Below, piece by piece: positions 41,881-51,354 of a stretch of 64,000 nt of DNA. Location of the stretch: positions 2,735,501 to 2,799,500 of the forward strand of contig CM034392.1 of NCBI GenBank assembly GCA_019925095.2, written 5' to 3'. Every line of letters starts with the position of its first letter. Positions within the stretch are counted from its first letter, which is position 1. Below the pieces are notes generated by a model. That model saw only the letters and a list, made by a program, of their open reading frames with translations, did no database searches and had not been told where the DNA came from. A program made the translations under genes and the position numbers. This DNA comes from Dendrolimus kikuchii (Eukaryota > Arthropoda > Insecta > Lepidoptera > Lasiocampidae).

Positions 41881-42472
41881 ACTGCTATGGAAAAGCCTCG
41901 CCTGTGGGTGCTCATTTCATATTCCTAAAGTTCGCAGGAAAAGCGTTCTTAGGAACTTTTGCGTGAAGGCAGTGGGAGTTAACACCCAGCTGATGACAAT
42001 CGACGCGCTGATAGCACGACGATTTATGTTATATGTTATTAAATCATTATTTTAATCATAATTGGACCGCCTTTATGACAGAAAGTAGAGATAAAGAATT
42101 TATTTAACAGGAAAGCAACAATAGTAGGACATATAAAATATTTCATACATTTCTATGGTTAAATTTAAGAGGTACGCTGAACTTCCAACAAATGAGGTTG
42201 GAAATTCAGTAGTACAGCTATGCTGGAATTTTACACTTACGATTAAAGAAAACAATTTGAAAATCGGTTTACAATTGACGGAAATATCGTGTTACGAAGA
42301 GGTTGGTTAACAATTTTCGCGAGTTTCTCTAATTTCTTGGAATCCACTCATCAGATTCTGATATGGTAACAATGAGACCAATTCGCGATTATAATATTTC
42401 GATTAAAAGATTTTTTTTATAATCAGTTCACAATTGACGAAGAAGTCGAGTAACGAACATACTGTTACAATT
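41881..42472. other. No feature recognised
   Basis: AT-rich intergenic sequence before the solo LTR. Confidence 0.4.
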
Positions 42473-42936
42473 TGGCCACCTGCATACCTGTAGACAAAGC
42501 ACATTTATTACCTGCCGGCGTTTGAGCTAATAACATTGAAACTATTTATGACTGTCTACTTTTGTTTACTTCGTGTTTAAAATTTATAATTAGAAAATCA
42601 GTCCATCATGTATTGTAATCGTTTATGGCAGTCATTAGACAGGTGTATCGAACTGATTTTAAGAAATTCTATCTACGCGGGCGGGCAGTCATATTGTATC
42701 GGTGCAGTATAAAGCAATGGCTCAATGGAGAGATCGACAATCGAGCGAGGCAAGACTTGTGTACATTAGATAATCTATTTAGTGACCGACTTTGCGCGTG
42801 TTATTGAATCGTGCATTATGTTTGGACCGATTATGTTCAGTTATATTTGTACCTGTGTTATACGTGTTTGTATAGTTCTAATAAATTCTATAGTAATTCC
42901 AACGGCATTTAATTCGAGTCCTGTAACTCGTGTACC
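42473..42936 (+). mobile_element. Solo LTR
   Basis: It starts TGTTACAATTTGGCC. Promoter-like GCAGTATAAAGCAATGG lies near 42707 and AATAAATTC near 42881. It ends in CCAACGGCATTTAATTCGAG and CCTGTAACTCG, where the expected TAACA terminus has mutated. It aligns with 54464-54931 throughout. There is no internal region on either side. Confidence 0.65.
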
Positions 42937-43143
42937 TCTTTTTTGAAGTCCGTTAAAAACTTATAAAATATAAACAGAAGATAATTTTCTTGATATCAAC
43001 TTCTTCTTGCGATTTTTGATGCTTATTCTTCTTTGTTCACAGACAACTGCTAGCGCCTAATCTCAAGCAAACACAATACCTCGCTAATGGTGCTGAAAGC
43101 GACGTCAGAACAGTAAGTAAATTAGTTTTGAGCTGTCAAATAA

Positions 43144-43509
43144 TAATAACTAGTGGTCGCCATTAGTGCCAGGCAGTAACATCACCTTCACAGAAGAAAG
43201 AATAACCAATGAGCATTTAATATTACTGGCGGTGGCCCAGTGGTCGAAATTCGAATATAATAATTAATTAAAATTATAATTTTGAACATTATTAAGGTTC
43301 TCTTGTCAAAGACTATACTTTTATAATCACAGATTTCGCCAAGGCTACACTGTTAATTTGACTGTTACAATAAACAAAAGAGTATATATGCGTGTGTGTC
43401 AAATACATGATAGTGTGTGTAATGTTTTTTTAATGCATATTTTTTTAAATATTAGTATTCTGCACTCCTCCTCTATATAAACTATAAGTGTGCGAAATTT
43501 CATACTCCT
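43144..43509 (-). mobile_element. Helitron fragment cut off by the R1-clade element
   Basis: ACTAGTGGTCGCC at 43153 (preceded by A) is the 3' terminus. About 76 bases of unrelated sequence follow it, before the hairpin region CAGTGGTCGAAATTCG. The body continues to AAATTTCATACTCCT, where the R1-clade 3' end starts. The remaining 50-60 bases of the Helitron 5' end are not at this junction. Confidence 0.7.
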
Positions 43510-43879
43510 ACGCACAAACTGGGTCATTGCTAGGGGAACGACACGCGTCGGTCGGGGGCGATAACACTGCAGCAATAGTATGCTCTTGGCAGCGCTCCGT
43601 CCGCGATCGACGTCACAGAATAGTGTGGAAGACTCCGAGCGTTGCTGCACGGGCGAGCAACCCCAATACCCACTAAAAACCCCCTCCTCCCTGACGACCC
43701 TGCGCTTTGTATGTGTTGGAAAGGCTGAGATTTAGAACATAGTTACGCCCAGCCGATCCAGCGCAATAAAGTGCCTGGAGTGTGCCCTGGGAGAACACAC
43801 CCCACTTCGTTGTGCGGGGGTAGAAGGTCCTTTGCTCTCCTAGCAAGCTAAAGGCCCCCCGCGGTAAACGGAACCTAAC
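43510..43879 (-). other. 3' UTR of the R1-clade element
   Basis: Non-coding sequence from the ORF2 stop to the 3' junction. The distal 207 bp is duplicated at 37714-37930, which fixes the 3' terminus at ACGCACAAACTGGG (read on the plus strand). The proximal part contains GC-rich CGGGGGTAGAAGG and GGCCCCCCGCGG. It is likely to hold the RT recognition structure. Confidence 0.75.
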
Positions 43880-46800
43880 TCAGGGAGGGAAGTAATGCGC
43901 GTACCTGCCTCTCCGGGTGCCAGCTGAAGGCCGGCGACCTCGAGAAGACGCATTGGCACGCGCTGCAGGACTTCTCTCCCTGTCTCGTTCTGCGGCCTCC
44001 TTGAGTGACATTACTGTCTCGCAAAAAGTAACCGCAGCCCCCCAATTGTCGCTGCTCTGCAACATGGCCTTGACCAAGTCGCAGAGCGAGTCGACTGGAC
44101 CTACGTGCGTCTCAAGTTCGAAACGCTGCGGCGCCCATGCGGCGCACTCGACTAGCGTGTGTAACGCCGTGTCGAGCGCGCCGCACTGGCGGCAGTCCGG
44201 GGAAGGCAAGCAGCCCACAATGCGACACAGATACTTATCGAAACATCCGTGTCCGGTAAGTATCTGTGTCGTCCTGAAGGTCAGGGTGCCGCTGGTGCGG
44301 TTGACCCATTCCGTCAGCTGTGGCCTGATTGCATCCACCGTGTAGCCGCCATAGGCCGCAGGGTTGTCGAGCTCTTGAGACCAGATGGCGATCATGGAGG
44401 CGGTTTCCCGCTTCCTGATCGCCTCGATTTCGACCTGACAGAAGGTCAGGCCTCTAGCTAGGGCATCCTGCCGGGTGCGGCGCACCACTGTCAGGACGTC
44501 CGCCTGGAGATGCCAGGGCGGATCGCCTGCCAGGAGGGTGGCCGCCGTCCGCGACACTGTGCGATACCCCCGTATGGTCCTCACGGCCAGAACCTGCTGC
44601 GCCCGATGCAGCAGGGTTCTGTTGTGGCGGTGAAGTGCAATGGACCAGACGGGTGCACCGTACAGTGCCATACTCCTCAGGATGCCAGAGTAAAGTTTCC
44701 GCGTCGCACCTCCCGGGCCCCCTACGTTGGGAAGCAGCCTCGAGAGTGCGCCCGCGGATTTGACGAGTTTGGGAACTAGCTGCTCAAAGTGCGCTTTGAA
44801 CAGCCATTTCCCATCGAGAACTAGCCCCAGATATTTCATCTGGGGCCCTACTCTAATGGCCACCCCTTGGACCGAAACGGTCAAGTCCGCGGGGGGATTG
44901 CGAAATTTCCTATGGAACATGATGGCCTCCGTTTTCGCGGGGGAGACCCTCAAGCCCAGCCTAGCTATTCGATCTACGACAATCGCCAACCCGGCGTTGG
45001 CGACGTCCACGGATTCCGCAAATGACGCAGCGCGTGCCGTGAGTAGGGTGTCGTCCGCAAAGCAGATCAGCCCTACCCCGGGCAGGACCGGAACCCGAAG
45101 GATCCAGTCATAACCTACGTTCCAAAGAATCGGCCCGAGGACCGACCCCTGTGGAACGCCGCACGCGACGCGTCGACGACCTAACTCGGGATTGCCGGAC
45201 TCACCGCCCTCCCAAAGGATATGTCGATCCTGCAGGTACGCGCCCAACAGCCTCGTGAGGTACGGGGGGACTCCATGCGCGCGGAGCCCCTCCCTGATCG
45301 TCTCATGAGGGAGGCTGTTAAAGGCGTTCGCTATGTCTAGCGACACCGCAAGAACGACATCCTTCGCTTGGACGGCTTCGTCCGTTGACGTTCGCAGCGT
45401 CTCGAAGGCGTCCATCGTGGAGCGCCTCCGCCGAAACCCGAACTGCGTTTCTGAAAGCCCCGGCTCCACAGCGTCGAGATGCTTCACGAGCCGCTCCGCC
45501 AAGATCTTTTCGAAGACCTTAGCGACCTCGTTCAGCAGCACTATGGGCCTGAAGGCGGACGGATCGTTGGGAGGCCGACCTCCCTTGGGAATCAGGCACA
45601 AACGACCCTCCTTCCATTGCGACGGGAACCGACCTGCGCGAATACAGGCTTCGAACAGTTCCCGCAGCTGGCCGCGTAGATGTTTAGCGGCCAGGAAGAG
45701 GAGTCGACCTGGAACCCCGTCGGGTCCCGGTGCCGTCTTCCTGCCCCGGAGCCGGTCCAGGGCAACGTCTAGTTCCCCCTCGGAGATGAAGTGAGGCTCC
45801 TCGTCCGTGGGGGTGTCGGGAACGGGTGGACCCATACTGGGGGGAGTGAAGTTTCCCGGATCCGGGAAGAGCCCGTCGATAACCGACCGGAGCACCTCGG
45901 GTTCGAGCGTTTCCGTGACCGTGGATGTGCAAGGCCGCAACGTGTTGCGGGCCCCACGGTACGGACGCCCCCAAGGATCCCGATCGAGCGTCTCGAGGAG
46001 CTCGGCCCGAGCCCGGGCTTTCGCTTGCAGTATTGCAATCGAAAGGGCCTTTCTGGCCTCCCTAAACTCTCCCACGAGTCCATTTTCCGCGACGTAGTCC
46101 GGAGGACGGCGCGCCCTGCAGCGTTTGAGCCTGTGGCTGATGATGCGAACTGCCTTTCGCATCTCGCCCAGCTCCTCGGTCCACCAGTGGACCTGCTTGC
46201 ACGGAGGCTGCCGCTTGGAGACGCGAGGCATCGCCGCGTCGCAAACCCTCGTCAGGGTCTTGCGCATGTGCTCTGCCTGCGACTCCAGGTTCTCGAATTC
46301 GACTGGGTAGGCCCAGCTTTCCGTGAGTGCCCACTCCTCGGCCTGCTCCGGATCGAGCTTGGTAAGGGCCCAACGCGGGAGGAGAGGGGGGCGATGAACA
46401 GGGCTCGGACCGGAGGAGGGGGTAAGCTCAAATCTGATGTACCGATGATCAGAGAGCGACTCCACCTCCTCCAGCACCCTCCATCCGACAACTCTGCGGG
46501 CGGCCGCATGAGTGGCGAATGACAGGTCGATGACCGATCCACCCCGCGCGCGCACGCAGGTCTGGACCGATCCCTGGTTCAATATGGTCAGGCCGGATTG
46601 AAGAGCCCATTCCTCAACCGTCCGGCCCCTAGGTTCCGTGAACGCATTTCCCCAGGAACAGTGCTTTGCGTTAAAGTCGCCCATTACGAAGATCGTTTTA
46701 GGCGACAATCTGCCTATGGCAGCCCTGATGGCGTCCAAGTGAAGCTCGAACTCCGCCAGGGGGCGGTTGCGCGAAAAGTAAACGCCTATGACGACGATAC

Positions 46801-47056
46801 TCCCGCTCTCCGCCACCGCATAGCCCTTTCCTCTTTCGAGACATGTAAGCGGTGTGCCAGAACCGGCTCTGGCCACCACCGCTACCACGTCATCGAGGTC
46901 GCCCACCCAATTGCCGCAAGGCGGCACGTAATAAGGTTCGCTTATTACGGCCAAGTTCGCTTGCCACTCCGCCATCGCCTGCAGGCACAAATCCTGAGCG
47001 GTGGGGGAGTGGTTTACGTTCGCCTGAAATAGTATTGTTACGGGCGTACTAGGCAT
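43880..47056 (-). CDS. R1-clade ORF2: endonuclease-reverse transcriptase
   Basis: About 1058 residues from the ATG at 47056, typical of R1-clade ORF2. Residue numbers here count from an in-frame ATG at 47089, 11 codons upstream. The N-terminal APE-like endonuclease has QANVNHSPTAQDL near 23-35, VISEPY with the metal-binding Glu near 50, GDFNAKH near 137 and SDHRYI near 215. The RT domain has KTAPGPDGVPGRLL, QFGFRRRRSTMDA, VSLDIANAFNSLP, GVPQGSVLGPILWN and the catalytic FADD near 675. A C-terminal CX2CX7HX4C (CRQCGALDTALHTLVEC) lies near 965. The ATG at 47056 is preferred because it overlaps the ORF1 stop. The protein nicks the target and copies the RNA in place. All catalytic motifs appear intact. 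Confidence 0.93.
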   Translation of the reverse strand: MPSTPVTILFQANVNHSPTAQDLCLQAMAEWQANLAVISEPYYVPPCGNWVGDLDDVVAVVARAGSGTPLTCLERGKGYAVAESGSIVVIGVYFSRNRPLAEFELHLDAIRAAIGRLSPKTIFVMGDFNAKHCSWGNAFTEPRGRTVEEWALQSGLTILNQGSVQTCVRARGGSVIDLSFATHAAARRVVGWRVLEEVESLSDHRYIRFELTPSSGPSPVHRPPLLPRWALTKLDPEQAEEWALTESWAYPVEFENLESQAEHMRKTLTRVCDAAMPRVSKRQPPCKQVHWWTEELGEMRKAVRIISHRLKRCRARRPPDYVAENGLVGEFREARKALSIAILQAKARARAELLETLDRDPWGRPYRGARNTLRPCTSTVTETLEPEVLRSVIDGLFPDPGNFTPPSMGPPVPDTPTDEEPHFISEGELDVALDRLRGRKTAPGPDGVPGRLLFLAAKHLRGQLRELFEACIRAGRFPSQWKEGRLCLIPKGGRPPNDPSAFRPIVLLNEVAKVFEKILAERLVKHLDAVEPGLSETQFGFRRRRSTMDAFETLRTSTDEAVQAKDVVLAVSLDIANAFNSLPHETIREGLRAHGVPPYLTRLLGAYLQDRHILWEGGESGNPELGRRRVACGVPQGSVLGPILWNVGYDWILRVPVLPGVGLICFADDTLLTARAASFAESVDVANAGLAIVVDRIARLGLRVSPAKTEAIMFHRKFRNPPADLTVSVQGVAIRVGPQMKYLGLVLDGKWLFKAHFEQLVPKLVKSAGALSRLLPNVGGPGGATRKLYSGILRSMALYGAPVWSIALHRHNRTLLHRAQQVLAVRTIRGYRTVSRTAATLLAGDPPWHLQADVLTVVRRTRQDALARGLTFCQVEIEAIRKRETASMIAIWSQELDNPAAYGGYTVDAIRPQLTEWVNRTSGTLTFRTTQILTGHGCFDKYLCRIVGCLPSPDCRQCGALDTALHTLVECAAWAPQRFELETHVGPVDSLCDLVKAMLQSSDNWGAAVTFCETVMSLKEAAERDRERSPAARANASSRGRRPSAGTRRGRYAHYFPP

Positions 47057-50000
47057 TGGAGGTGTCCATTGCGCGTACTCCCGTAACACCCGTGCGTTGT
47101 TTCGTCCTCGGATGGACGAATTTGCCCTTCACGTAGGGAGGCTGGCAGAACCTCGCCAACGTGGGGTGGGCAGCGTTGAGTCCCCCCGCCGCGCACGCCG
47201 CGCAGTGGGGGTTCCGGGCCGTGCAGTCCGGCATCTTGTGTCCGCTCTTACCGCAGCGGAGACACAAGTTGGTCCGGTCCGGGCACGTGTCCGGACAGGT
47301 CTGGGCGCCATGGCCGACGTTGTAACACCGGTAACAACGTATCGGTCTGGCTTCCAGTGCCTCCACCCTCGCCGAGGTGAAGCCTACCACGAGGTAGCCC
47401 AGCTCGACGATGGCTTTGGCAGCAGCGACGGGGCACATCACGTATGATGCGCCCAAACCGCCCGGTCCTGCACCGATGTGCTTCGTGCGCACGTCGTCGC
47501 GCCGGCAATTGCCGGCGCGCGCGATCGCGTCACGCAGCCCATCGACCGTGACTGATTCGTCCAGCCCAGAGACGTAAAGCTCCCCACGCTTTACGGGGCG
47601 GACGACCTCAGCCATCCCTACAAGGGCTCCGCGCAGAGCCTCGGCGACGCGGTCCGCCTTGGCCGCGCTCTCGGGTCCCGGCTGGAACTCGAGGAGACGC
47701 GCGTCCCTGACGGTCCGCACCACCTTCAGCCCCTCGCGGAGGCCCATGGCCGCGATGTCGACCACCGTCGAGGCCTTTGCAAAGACCTCGCGATAACCGA
47801 CACCCTTCGCGGCCGCTGCCGGCAGCAGTTTAATGATAACTGCGGCCGACTTCGGCTCGCGGAATACGACCGCAGGCTTTGCAGCCTGTTTCCGCTGTTG
47901 CTGCCCCCGCCCCGTCGGCAGGGGAGCAGCTTGCGCCTGGGGGAGGGGAGGGGGCCCGTCGGCCCTCGCCCCTTTACCCTTTTTCCGCTTGACGACCGTG
48001 GTCCACGCCCCCCCCTCCGGGGCGGGGGTGGGGGCCACGGGCGCCAGTGGCGGCGCGACGTGCGTGCCGCGAGCGCGGACGACGGGCGCCGCGACGACCG
48101 GTGTCGCGGCCGCGAGCGCCGCCCGCTGCCTGGGGGCCGGCACCACAGGCGCGGGCACCGTAGCGGAGGCCGCTGAAGCAGCGGCGGCGGCGCGCGCCGC
48201 CCTCCGCTGCTTTCTGAGCGTCCGCTTCACGCCCCCGCTGTGCTTCTTTTTTTGGGGGGCCGGTGGCAGTGGGGAGCCTGCCCCCCCGACGGCCGGGGCC
48301 GCCACCACCTCCACCGGGACCGGGGTACTTGCTTCCCCCAGACCTCGCCGGACGGCGGCGGCAGCCGTGACTGGTCTTGGCCTTCCGGTGGCCTGGTCGC
48401 GAGGCGCCGGTCTGGGCGCCGGCGCCTTACCTCGGTCGGCCGCGAGCGGCGGACGGAGGGTCGGCGCGGGGTTCAGCCGGTCCTCAATCGCGGCAAATTG
48501 CGCGCGAACGAACGGCGCGACGGCGTCGAGCACGACTCGCAAAAACGCATCGAACTCCCCGCCGCCGGGCCCGATCGGGATGGACGTCGGCGCCGCCCCG
48601 TCGGCGGGCGCCGCGGCCGATTCCGTCCCGTCGACGGGAACCGGTTTTGGCCCTGCTACCGCAGCAGGGGCCGGACGCGGTTTTTTAGCCGCAGCGAGCG
48701 CGGCGGGCGGTTCCGGAATCGCCGCCACCTCCGCCGCGACAGCCCGGGCCTTCCGCTTGACGGGTACGGGGGGCGGCGTCGCCACAACAGCGGGCGCCGG
48801 CTCCACAGCCGGAGCGGAGGCCTTTAGGGCCTTGCGCATTTCCTCAAACTCCTTACGGTAGGAAAGATTTTCCCCCCGCAATGAGTTCAATTCCATGCGC
48901 AAACGCGCATTTTCGTTTCCGAGCCTCCATGCCTCGGTTTCCGGATTCCGCGTGGCCAGGGTGTCGACAATGTCCGACAACCTGTTCGCGGCATCCTTCA
49001 GCCGACGCACGTAGCCCCCCTTCAGATTGCCCGACGTCTGGGCAATTTGAAGGATTTCGGCCACTTGGGCGCTCGCCGCGAGGCGGAGCTCCCCTGGGCC
49101 GAAGGACGAGACGTCCCCTACGAGGGCGGCGCACTGGCTAGCCGCGGCCAGTTTGGCGGCGGTGGCCTTGCGCGCCTTACGCCCTTTTTCCCCCCCCTCG
49201 GTGCGGAGGAAGGCCTCCGCACCCGCGAGTACCGACGCGGTTGCGCCCCCCGCGGGGCGCAAAGGCGAGCGCGCGCGCGCTGGGGTGGAGGCACCCGACG
49301 TAGCGGCCGAGTCGGCGTCGCTGCTTTGGGACCGGTCCCAAAAGCGCGACCTCGATCTGGCCACAAAAACGGGGGAACACGATATGGGCACGGTTGCCGC
49401 CGAAGACGTAGACAGCGTCGCCGAACCCGAGGCCGATGGCATCGATGCTGGAAACAACAAGCACGAAGACGCCGAATCCGCCGCCGCCGCTGCTGCCGAA
49501 GACGGGGACGTAGCCGTCGTCGCCGCCGCCGCAGCCGCTGTACCCACAGGCGCCGACATTGCGACAGCGGCTCCCATCCCAGTAGGGAAGGAAGACGAAG
49601 GGGCCGCCGCTGTCGCGCCTACAGAGTCCCTGCACACGACCCCGGTTGTTGACGCGAGTGAAGCCCGCGCGGCAACCGGTGTCGTGGAGCGGCCGTCCCC
49701 GACGCTGCGACCCGATATGTCGCAGACCGATGTCGTCGGCATGGGTGAAGCCCATGCGCTATTCGACACCGTCGTCGTGGGGCACCCGTTCTCTGCCGCC
49801 GCCGATCCGGCCGCCGTATAGACCAAGCTACAGGCAGGCGAATTGGGGCGGGAACAATTGAACGCGCGAATCGCACCGTCGAGCGCGTTCTCCAGCGAGT
49901 CTGGGACGCTACCGGACGGTGGGATGTCTTCGTGCTGTACATACGCGCCGTCCCCGTGCACGGGTGAAGCTCGCGCAGAGGTCGACGGCGCCATGTATGC

Positions 50001-50444
50001 GTACTCGACTATGGTGCTCGCGGCACTCACAGCCAGGCAAACAGCTGAGTTTGCCGCGAGCAGCACTTCCCTATCTATGTCTGGGCGTGCCGCACTGTTA
50101 CGTGCCGCACGGCCAGACGGAGCCCTATGCGTGACGGGTGCCGCAGGTGGCCCCATCACGTTATTCCTAGCCTCGGGGGCGTCTATGGTGAGATCCACCA
50201 CCGACGCCGCCCTTCCTAGCGATTCAGGTGCCTCGGTTGTCGCCGTGATAACGGCATCAGCCTGGCACCGCGGGCGGGGCCCGGCAACAGACTTGCTGCG
50301 TCGGGCTGATAATTTGGGCGGGACTTTTTTCCGCCGCGTTTCGCCGATCTCGGCCATCTGCCAACCATCCTTGGCCTTCACGTGTCCCCTTTTACAAGGG
50401 GCACCCGAAAGCCCAGGGGCCGACTTGGAATCAGGGGCATCCAT
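47049..50444 (-). CDS. R1-clade ORF1: Gag-like RNA-binding protein
   Basis: 1131 residues, long for an R1-clade ORF1. The first 450 residues are Ala/Ser/Pro-rich and low-complexity. A probable coiled coil (NARLRMELNSLRGENLSYRK) lies near 505-535. A long Ala/Pro/Arg linker with basic patches (KKKHSGGVKRTLRKQRRAAR) follows. Three zinc knuckles end the protein: CYRCYNVGHGAQTC at 1037-1050, CLRCGKSGHKMPDC at 1061-1074, and CX2CX8HX6C at 1081-1100. In this clade ORF1 coats the RNA and directs the particle to its target. The frame ends ACCTCCAATGCCTAG, where ATG is the ORF2 start. The long antisense frames across 47.8-49.8 kb follow from GC-rich codon use. Confidence 0.9.
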   Translation of the reverse strand: MDAPDSKSAPGLSGAPCKRGHVKAKDGWQMAEIGETRRKKVPPKLSARRSKSVAGPRPRCQADAVITATTEAPESLGRAASVVDLTIDAPEARNNVMGPPAAPVTHRAPSGRAARNSAARPDIDREVLLAANSAVCLAVSAASTIVEYAYMAPSTSARASPVHGDGAYVQHEDIPPSGSVPDSLENALDGAIRAFNCSRPNSPACSLVYTAAGSAAAENGCPTTTVSNSAWASPMPTTSVCDISGRSVGDGRSTTPVAARASLASTTGVVCRDSVGATAAAPSSSFPTGMGAAVAMSAPVGTAAAAAATTATSPSSAAAAAADSASSCLLFPASMPSASGSATLSTSSAATVPISCSPVFVARSRSRFWDRSQSSDADSAATSGASTPARARSPLRPAGGATASVLAGAEAFLRTEGGEKGRKARKATAAKLAAASQCAALVGDVSSFGPGELRLAASAQVAEILQIAQTSGNLKGGYVRRLKDAANRLSDIVDTLATRNPETEAWRLGNENARLRMELNSLRGENLSYRKEFEEMRKALKASAPAVEPAPAVVATPPPVPVKRKARAVAAEVAAIPEPPAALAAAKKPRPAPAAVAGPKPVPVDGTESAAAPADGAAPTSIPIGPGGGEFDAFLRVVLDAVAPFVRAQFAAIEDRLNPAPTLRPPLAADRGKAPAPRPAPRDQATGRPRPVTAAAAVRRGLGEASTPVPVEVVAAPAVGGAGSPLPPAPQKKKHSGGVKRTLRKQRRAARAAAAASAASATVPAPVVPAPRQRAALAAATPVVAAPVVRARGTHVAPPLAPVAPTPAPEGGAWTTVVKRKKGKGARADGPPPLPQAQAAPLPTGRGQQQRKQAAKPAVVFREPKSAAVIIKLLPAAAAKGVGYREVFAKASTVVDIAAMGLREGLKVVRTVRDARLLEFQPGPESAAKADRVAEALRGALVGMAEVVRPVKRGELYVSGLDESVTVDGLRDAIARAGNCRRDDVRTKHIGAGPGGLGASYVMCPVAAAKAIVELGYLVVGFTSARVEALEARPIRCYRCYNVGHGAQTCPDTCPDRTNLCLRCGKSGHKMPDCTARNPHCAACAAGGLNAAHPTLARFCQPPYVKGKFVHPRTKQRTGVTGVRAMDTSNA

Positions 50445-50752
50445 TACTGGATGCCCTATCTCCCGCCAAGACCAGGAAAGCGCACCGGTGTGTCTGACAA
50501 CACGAAATAACCGTTAAGTATTGCGTAATGCGCCGAAGCGCGCGAAAACAAAGCGAATAGAGCTTAAAAACTCACCTCAGTCGAAAAACAACTGATTCGC
50601 GCCGGAATCGAACTAAAAAACACTGTACACTGTCACTACACAACTATTATCGCAATTTATCGCTTTTCGGGGGAGAAAAAGCGCGGAAAATTGCAATTTT
50701 CGAGAAGAGCACGGGCATTTGCGACTGCTTCGCACGAATGCCCTCCGATGGA
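50445..50752 (-). other. 5' region of the R1-clade element
   Basis: GC-richer sequence upstream of ORF1, ending abruptly at the Helitron terminus at 50753. Downstream of that Helitron the DNA is AT-rich. So this is either the true 5' UTR or the remains of one split from its start. Internal promoters of LINEs lie in this position, but none was identified by motif. Confidence 0.5.
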
Positions 50753-51354
50753 ACTAGTGGTCGAAATTCGACCATAATAATTAATTTAAATTATAAGTTT
50801 GAACATTATTAAGGTTCTTTTTTTTATTATTATTATTGCAGGAGTTCAGTATACAGGCAGACGGCCCACTTGATGGAAAGCGGTTACCATCGCCTGTGGA
50901 CATTTGCAACACCAAAGGTGCTACAAATGCGCTGCTGCTCTCTTAAGGGAGACTGGAACCTGGTCACTAATGCCGGAACACAACTCAAGGTTGTTATGGC
51001 GACATGCTTTAGATCAGGGGTGGTAGCCATCCAGTCGGGCAAATCCCCTACCACCTGGTTCTGTTGTCAAAAAGTATACTTCTATAATAACATATTTCGC
51101 CAAGGCTACACTGTTAATTTGACTTTAACAATAAACAAAAGAGTATATATGCGTGTGTGTGTCAAATACATGGTAGCATGTGTCAGATTTTTTAAAATTG
51201 ATTCATTGTATTTATGCATAATTTTAGAAACATATTAGCATTCTGCACTCCTTCTCTATATAAACTATAAGTGTGCGAAATTTCATACTCCTCTGTCCGC
51301 GCAATTTTCGTAAAAAGGTTTGTTGTGTTTTTGCTTCACCTATTAATATATAGA
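50753..51354 (-). mobile_element. Non-autonomous Helitron with SINE C insertion, both ends intact
   Basis: It starts ACTAGTGGTCGAAATTCGAC, preceded by A, and ends ATTAATATATAGA, followed by T, so both Helitron termini and the A/T target are visible. A SINE C sits at 50819-51056 between two copies of GGTTCT. Without it the element is about 358 bp. Confidence 0.87.
50819..51056 (-). mobile_element. SINE C inserted in a Helitron, 6-bp TSD
   Basis: GGTTCT at 50813-50818 and 51057-51062 brackets the insert. The tail TTTTTATTATTATTATTGCAGG on the plus strand shows a minus-strand retroposition. The 5' 60 bases of the SINE, before CCACCTGG, are missing. Confidence 0.85.

Larger units (their letters stand above)
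43510..50752 (-). mobile_element. R1-clade non-LTR retrotransposon, apparently complete coding region
   Basis: This GC-rich block of about 7.2 kb contains a 5' region of about 310 bp, ORF1, ORF2 and a 3' UTR of about 370 bp, all read on the minus strand. The layout (Gag-like ORF1 with three zinc knuckles, then APE endonuclease, RT and CCHC in ORF2) is that of the R1 clade (R1, TRAS, SART and relatives). No poly(A) follows the 3' end. The flanks are Helitron copies, not 28S rDNA and not TTAGG repeats. Both ORFs are free of stops and frameshifts, so recent mobility is plausible. Confidence 0.88.

Noticed and set aside
47833..49821. Large antisense frames of 200-340 codons over R1-clade ORF1
   Set aside because: They mirror a GC-rich Ala/Pro/Arg-coding strand. 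They have no domains, and the sense frame explains the composition and carries zinc knuckles.
43510..50752. Telomere-specific TRAS/SART insertion
   Set aside because: No TTAGG repeats at either junction, and the flanks are Helitrons.
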